8,143 nucleotides of DNA, taken from assembly GCA_023422005.1 (NCBI GenBank), contig JAEZSC010000083.1, positions 1-8,143 of the forward strand, read 5' to 3'. This DNA is from Bacillota bacterium (GTDB lineage: Bacteria > Bacillota > Clostridia > Christensenellales > UMGS416). Each line of letters opens with the position of its first letter. The stretch's first letter is position 1. The translations under genes were made by a program, and so were the position numbers. Below the pieces are notes generated by a model. It searched no databases, was not told the origin of the DNA, and saw nothing but the letters and a program-made list of their open reading frames with translations. This document shows, one piece after another, positions 7,102 to 8,143 of this stretch.

Positions 7102-7132
7102 GAGGTTGCAATCGATATGCGGCCTCTTTTTT
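7102..7132 (+). terminator. Intrinsic terminator of the small-protein unit
   Basis: GAGGTTGCA (7102-7110) pairs with TGCGGCCTC (7118-7126), nine pairs including two G-U, around loop ATCGATA. Six Ts follow at 7127-7132. It lies 48 bases after the stop at 7053 and closes the unit that starts at the 6777 promoter. Confidence 0.85.
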
Positions 7133-7248
7133 ACGCCTTCAATTGCTGGCTCAAGATCGTTTACTTCCTGCAACTACTATTATTTTTTTTTGCAAAATGT
7201 TTTATGTATAGTCCTCAGACTAGGGTAAGCTAAAGGTCTGTGCATCTT
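7133..7248. other. Non-coding right edge of the island
   Basis: This AT-rich stretch holds no ORF, promoter or stable hairpin that I can support. It includes a run of nine Ts (7183-7191) and the 9-mer TGCAAAATG (7191-7199) shared with the left edge. Similarity to acsV starts at about 7249, which marks the approximate island boundary. Confidence 0.45.
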
Positions 7249-7361
7249 AAGAATGCCTAACTGAACCTCACCACCGGACCAGAATATATGGATGCTTATA
7301 CCGGGGCGCTGTTCCTACCACATACGGATGAGAACCTGTCCCAAGCGTGCGCTGCCGCTAG
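7249..7361 (+). pseudogene. Duplicated, frameshifted 3' end of acsV
   Basis: This fragment aligns with the last 35-40 codons of acsV (about 3918-4028). Codons 7282-7332 encode EYMDAYTGALFLPHTDE, identical to acsV residues from 3951 to 4001; five of 51 bases differ and all five changes are silent. The next residues read as N-LFPSV if one base is restored in 7339-7341, against RLFPSV in acsV, and the restored frame ends at TAG 7359-7361. Upstream, LNLTTGP corresponds to LDLSAEP, and an in-frame TAA at 7258-7260 replaces a Tyr codon. There is no start codon or ribosome site, so it is not expressed as a protein. The silent-only pattern points to a diverged allele from another lineage rather than a decaying local duplicate. 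It marks the far boundary of the insert. Confidence 0.88.
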
Positions 7362-7378
7362 CGCATCCCTGATAGCAA

Positions 7379-7410
7379 AAACACCGTCCGAATTGCTTCG
7401 GGCGGTGTTT
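7379..7410. terminator. Second copy of the acsV terminator, likely bidirectional
   Basis: The arms AAACACCGTCCGA (7379-7391) and TCGGGCGGTGTTT (7398-7410) are identical to those at 4047-4078; only the 6-base loop differs (ATTGCT against TGAAGT). An A run at 7377-7381 supplies a U tract for transcripts on the minus strand, so it probably now terminates the lipoprotein gene at 7439-7654. The plus-strand tail is a mixed T-rich stretch. Confidence 0.85.
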
Positions 7411-7438
7411 CTCTTTGCTATGCTCGCCAATAATTCAG

Positions 7439-7654
7439 TTACTCTACAGTGGTTGTAGCCATAGCCGTAGCTGTCGGTGACGGCATAACGGTTGCCGTTG
7501 GTGCCAAAGAAGGAAGAGCGGAAGCGACAGCTGAACCAACAGCTGAACGAGCTGCGGAAACGCCAGGGACCTGGTTGGCTGCTTTACACCCGGAAAGCAC
7601 TGCAGCACAGAGCATTAAGCAAATTGCCAGAACCGTGAGTATTTGTTTTCTCAT
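7439..7654 (-). CDS. Small predicted lipoprotein (71 aa)
   Basis: The product has a classic lipoprotein signal: basic MRKQ, a hydrophobic core to residue 20, and the lipobox LSGC with Cys23 as the predicted lipidated residue. Export by Sec and processing by Lgt and signal peptidase II would leave a 49-residue mature chain tethered outside the membrane. That chain is low-complexity, rich in Ala, Ser, Thr, Pro and Val (SAVGSAV, SPTATAMATTT), and suits a flexible linker or cell-wall spacer more than a folded domain. The ATG at 7654-7652 has a perfect AGGAGGG (plus-strand 7662-7668) seven bases upstream, which decides strand and start. The overlapping plus-strand frame lacks such a site. No ligand or partner can be inferred. 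Confidence 0.85.
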   Translation of the reverse strand: MRKQILTVLAICLMLCAAVLSGCKAANQVPGVSAARSAVGSAVASALPSLAPTATVMPSPTATAMATTTVE

Positions 7655-7800
7655 TTCATGACCCTCCTAATCGTACTTCTAGTTTTTCCGGATCATCTGC
7701 GTACTATGTCCGGTGTCTTTTCTTGGCAATTTAAACAGTTAAAAACGCAATCCTTCCATGTGATATAATAATGTTTCTGAGACTTGTACGGAGGACCTCT
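7655..7800. promoter_or_regulatory. Divergent intergenic region with extended -10 for the ABC-F gene
   Basis: On the plus strand TGATATAAT (7761-7769) is a perfect -10 with the TG extension and no good -35, about 32 bases before the GTG at 7801. GGAGG at 7790-7794 with six-base spacing is the ABC-F ribosome site. On the minus strand only a weak pair is visible for the lipoprotein gene: TTGCCA (plus 7724-7729) and CATAGT (plus 7703-7708) at 15 bp. A short CCGGA/TCCGG inverted repeat (7688-7692, 7709-7713) is probably chance. Confidence 0.6.
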
Positions 7801-8143
7801 GTGAGCATATTAACCGTAGAAAATGTCAGCCACGGCTTCGGCGCCAGAACGATACTGGAGAATGCCTCCTTTCGCCTGCTCAATGGCGAGCACATCGGCC
7901 TCGTAGGCGCCAACGGCGAGGGCAAAACCACCTTTTTGAATATCATCACCGGGAAACTCGCGCCGGATTCCGGCAGGATTGAATGGTGCAACCGCATTAC
8001 CACCGGCTATCTCGACCAGAACACAACCCTGACCAAGGGCAAAAGCATCCGGGAGGTTTTGCACGAAGCCTTCCAGCACATGTTCGATCTCGAACAGGAG
8101 ATGCTGTCCATCTATGACCGTATGGGCGACGCCGATGAGGATG
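7801..8143 (+). CDS. ABC-F family ATPase, N-terminal part (3' end outside window)
   Basis: The 114 visible residues are the start of a soluble ABC-F ATPase, a family of duplicated ATP-binding domains without membrane segments that act on the ribosome as translation factors or, in some members, protect it from antibiotics. The Walker A motif GANGEGKT is at residues 36-43, and GYLDQ at 69-73 is the Q-loop-type segment. The following acidic, helical stretch (about 82-114) matches the insertion these proteins carry before the signature motif, which lies beyond the window. The GTG start is supported by GGAGG six bases upstream and an extended -10 promoter. GC content is back to the chromosomal level. 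The subfamily cannot be decided without the interdomain linker, so resistance should not be assumed. Confidence 0.92.
   Translation, partial: MSILTVENVSHGFGARTILENASFRLLNGEHIGLVGANGEGKTTFLNIITGKLAPDSGRIEWCNRITTGYLDQNTTLTKGKSIREVLHEAFQHMFDLEQEMLSIYDRMGDADED

Noticed and set aside
7449..7661. Plus-strand frame over the lipoprotein gene
   Set aside because: It lacks a ribosome site, whereas the minus frame has AGGAGGG at ideal spacing and a complete lipoprotein signal.

Overview
The window joins an ordinary high-GC chromosome segment to an AT-rich accessory insert. Positions 1-4028 carry the end of a Wood-Ljungdahl (reductive acetyl-CoA) gene cluster: the C-terminal half of acsD, complete acsC, and complete acsV. 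Together these encode the two subunits of the corrinoid iron-sulfur methyl carrier and its ATP-driven reductive activator. This gene set, the strong AGGAGG-type ribosome sites and the GC-rich coding suggest an anaerobic, acetogen-like bacterium, most likely a high-GC member of the Clostridia. The taxon is an inference from gene content; no marker gene in the window settles it.

Layout: acsD (1-530) and acsC (543-1871) are tightly coupled and end at an intrinsic terminator (1885-1914). A compound inverted repeat resembling a REP doublet (about 1988-2099) then separates them from acsV (2145-4028), which ends at its own terminator (4047-4080). From about 4081 to about 7248 the base composition drops sharply. 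This insert holds a two-gene operon (4392-5018 and 5031-6743) of unrecognised function. The second protein carries a plausible C39/papain-like Cys-His-Asp constellation. A separate small transcription unit (6777-7132) follows, with a consensus promoter, three ATGTTTAT boxes over the start region, a strong Shine-Dalgarno, a 64-codon TTG-start ORF and a terminator.

The insert is bracketed by a duplication of the 3' end of acsV. At 7249-7410 lies a diverged, frameshifted copy of the last roughly 35-40 codons of acsV plus its terminator. Over the best-preserved 17 codons every nucleotide difference is silent, so this second end probably diverged as part of a working gene in another lineage rather than decaying here. 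The insert therefore looks like a cargo island that entered at, and carried in or displaced, the acsV 3' end. No integrase or transposase is visible.

Beyond the island the sequence returns to higher GC: a small minus-strand lipoprotein gene (7439-7654), whose transcript probably ends at the same terminator as the acsV remnant, and divergently the start of an ABC-F ATPase gene (7801 to the window end). No rRNA, tRNA, CRISPR array or recognisable riboswitch was seen.
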